Shown piece after piece: positions 4,801 to 5,736 of a DNA stretch of 5,736 nucleotides (position 1 is its first letter; each line of letters starts with the position of its first letter). Below the pieces are notes generated by a model, which worked only from the letters and a program-made list of their open reading frames with translations, had not been told where the DNA came from and made no database searches. A program made the translations under genes and the position numbers. The stretch spans positions 1 to 5,736 of the forward strand of contig USSP01000123.1 in assembly GCA_900557385.1 (NCBI GenBank), in the 5' to 3' direction. This DNA is from an uncultured Lachnospiraceae bacterium. GTDB taxonomy: Bacteria; Bacillota; Clostridia; Lachnospirales; Lachnospiraceae.

Positions 4801-5736
4801 CTATGCCAGCAGTCTGATCCGGCTGATTACCGGAAGTTGTTCCGCTTTCTTTGCAAAATCATCCTCGCTCATGAGCCCTGTGACGAAGCCACGTTCTCCG
4901 GCGATACCTGCATCTACCAAAGTTACCTGTCCAAATACCTTTTCAATCTCTGCCTGCTCTGCCTTGGTACGAACAAAGAACTGACGAACCATCTGACCGC
5001 AGGAGGTTACCTCAGCATCCTTTTCTTCCCATCGGATTGCTACATGACTGCCTGCATTGCATGCACACTCCACCAAATCTGCAACCACAGCGCTGGCAGT
5101 GGGAAGCTTTCCTGCGCCTCTTCCATAATACATGGAATCTCCCAGCATGTTACTGTGGATAAATACCGCATTAAACACATCGTTCACACAGTAGAAGGGA
5201 TGCTCCCTTGAGATAAGGAAAGGAGATACCATGGCATAAAAACCATCCTCCTGCTGTTTGGCAAGGGCAATCAGTTTCACTGCCTTATCCATTTTCTTTG
5301 CATATTTAAAATCATCCGCACTGATTTTTGTAATACCCTCGGTGTAGATATTTTCATATTTCACATAGCTGCCTTTCATTAAGGAAGAAAGAATCGCAAT
5401 CTTACGGCAGACATCGTAACCTTCTACATCTGCTTCCGGGTTGCGCTCTGCATAGCCTTTTTCCTGGGCTTCCTTTAATACCTGGGCAAAATCGGCACCT
5501 TCCTTGTCCATCTTCGTCAAAATATAATTGGTGGTACCGTTTAAGATTCCCATAATGGAATCAATCTTTTCAGAAGAAAGTGCCTCCGTCATGGTACGGA
5601 TCACCGGAATACCGCCTCCACAGCTTGCTTCAAATAAATAACTGCAGTTATTTTCTTTTGCAATACGAATCAGTTCCGGTCCGTGGGCTGCCACCAGCTC
5701 CTTATTGGAGGGGCAGACACTCTTAGATCGGGAGAA
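4801..5736 (-). CDS. hom: Homoserine dehydrogenase, C-terminal part (cut by right edge)
   Basis: Reduces L-aspartate 4-semialdehyde to L-homoserine with NAD(P)H, at the branch to threonine and methionine. The frame is open from the right edge to a TAG at 4801-4803, giving 311 residues; roughly the first 100, with the Rossmann nucleotide-binding motif, lie outside. A GTG at 5694 is in frame but internal to the conserved SNKELVAAHGPEL and is not the start. Visible motifs, numbered from the edge: SNKE (10-13), FEASCGGGIPVI (35-46), LNGTTNYILTKM (65-76), QEKGYAERNPEADVEGYDVCRK (substrate-binding region, about 91-112, with the conserved Lys of the GYDVCRK segment), and YYGRGAGKLPTASAVVADL (203-221). 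The tail after about residue 250 (RQFFVRTKAE to VISRIRLLA) looks like a shortened, diverged ACT-type domain, as in clostridial enzymes. It directly precedes the aspartate kinase gene; the promoter is outside the window. Confidence 0.95.
   Translation of the reverse strand, partial: FSRSKSVCPSNKELVAAHGPELIRIAKENNCSYLFEASCGGGIPVIRTMTEALSSEKIDSIMGILNGTTNYILTKMDKEGADFAQVLKEAQEKGYAERNPEADVEGYDVCRKIAILSSLMKGSYVKYENIYTEGITKISADDFKYAKKMDKAVKLIALAKQQEDGFYAMVSPFLISREHPFYCVNDVFNAVFIHSNMLGDSMYYGRGAGKLPTASAVVADLVECACNAGSHVAIRWEEKDAEVTSCGQMVRQFFVRTKAEQAEIEKVFGQVTLVDAGIAGERGFVTGLMSEDDFAKKAEQLPVISRIRLLA

Noticed and set aside
4837..5211. Plus-strand open frame opposite homoserine dehydrogenase
   Set aside because: Antisense to conserved catalytic motifs, with a Cys-rich translation lacking any family signature.
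5692..5694. GTG at 5694 as the start of homoserine dehydrogenase
   Set aside because: The frame stays open to the right edge and the codons upstream encode the conserved SNKEL segment, so the GTG is an internal Val.

Overview
The window looks like chromosomal DNA from a Gram-positive anaerobe of the class Clostridia, most likely Lachnospiraceae. This is inferred from the clostridial-type homoserine dehydrogenase and aspartate kinase sequences, strong GAGGA(G/A) ribosome binding sites, moderate base composition by eye, and a single-membrane-style surface protein with a signal peptide and one C-terminal anchor. No database search was possible, so the placement is tentative. All five genes lie on the minus strand and the window is densely coding. 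The only non-coding gaps are about 87 bases (4714-4800) and 111 bases (3259-3369).

Right part (5736 to 3370), amino-acid biosynthesis: homoserine dehydrogenase (hom, cut by the right edge) is followed by a monofunctional aspartate kinase with two ACT domains (lysC type). Aspartate kinase makes aspartyl phosphate, the first committed step of the Asp family. Homoserine dehydrogenase acts two steps later, at the branch to threonine and methionine. The short gap and the lack of a terminator suggest one transcript.

Middle gap (3369 to 3259), regulatory: it holds a perfect TATAAT -10 box without a good -35 box, a direct repeat upstream of it, and a long interrupted dyad over the -10 box and the predicted start of transcription. 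I see no terminator after lysC, so read-through from the biosynthetic genes is possible.

Left part (3258 to 1), a three-gene ABC-export module: a MacB/LolD-type ATPase, then an exported single-pass protein made of beta-sandwich (NEW3/CARDB/COG1361-like) domains, then the N-terminal part of a MacB/FtsX-type permease that runs off the left edge. The ATPase and surface-protein genes overlap by 17 bases, and the permease starts 5 bases after the surface-protein stop, with its ribosome binding site inside the preceding gene. The three are almost certainly co-translated and act as one complex. The surface protein sits where related Gram-positive systems usually carry an HlyD/MacA-type adaptor, and this is the least ordinary thing in the window. 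The substrate cannot be read from the sequence. I found no RNA genes, mobile elements, CRISPR arrays or clear terminators.
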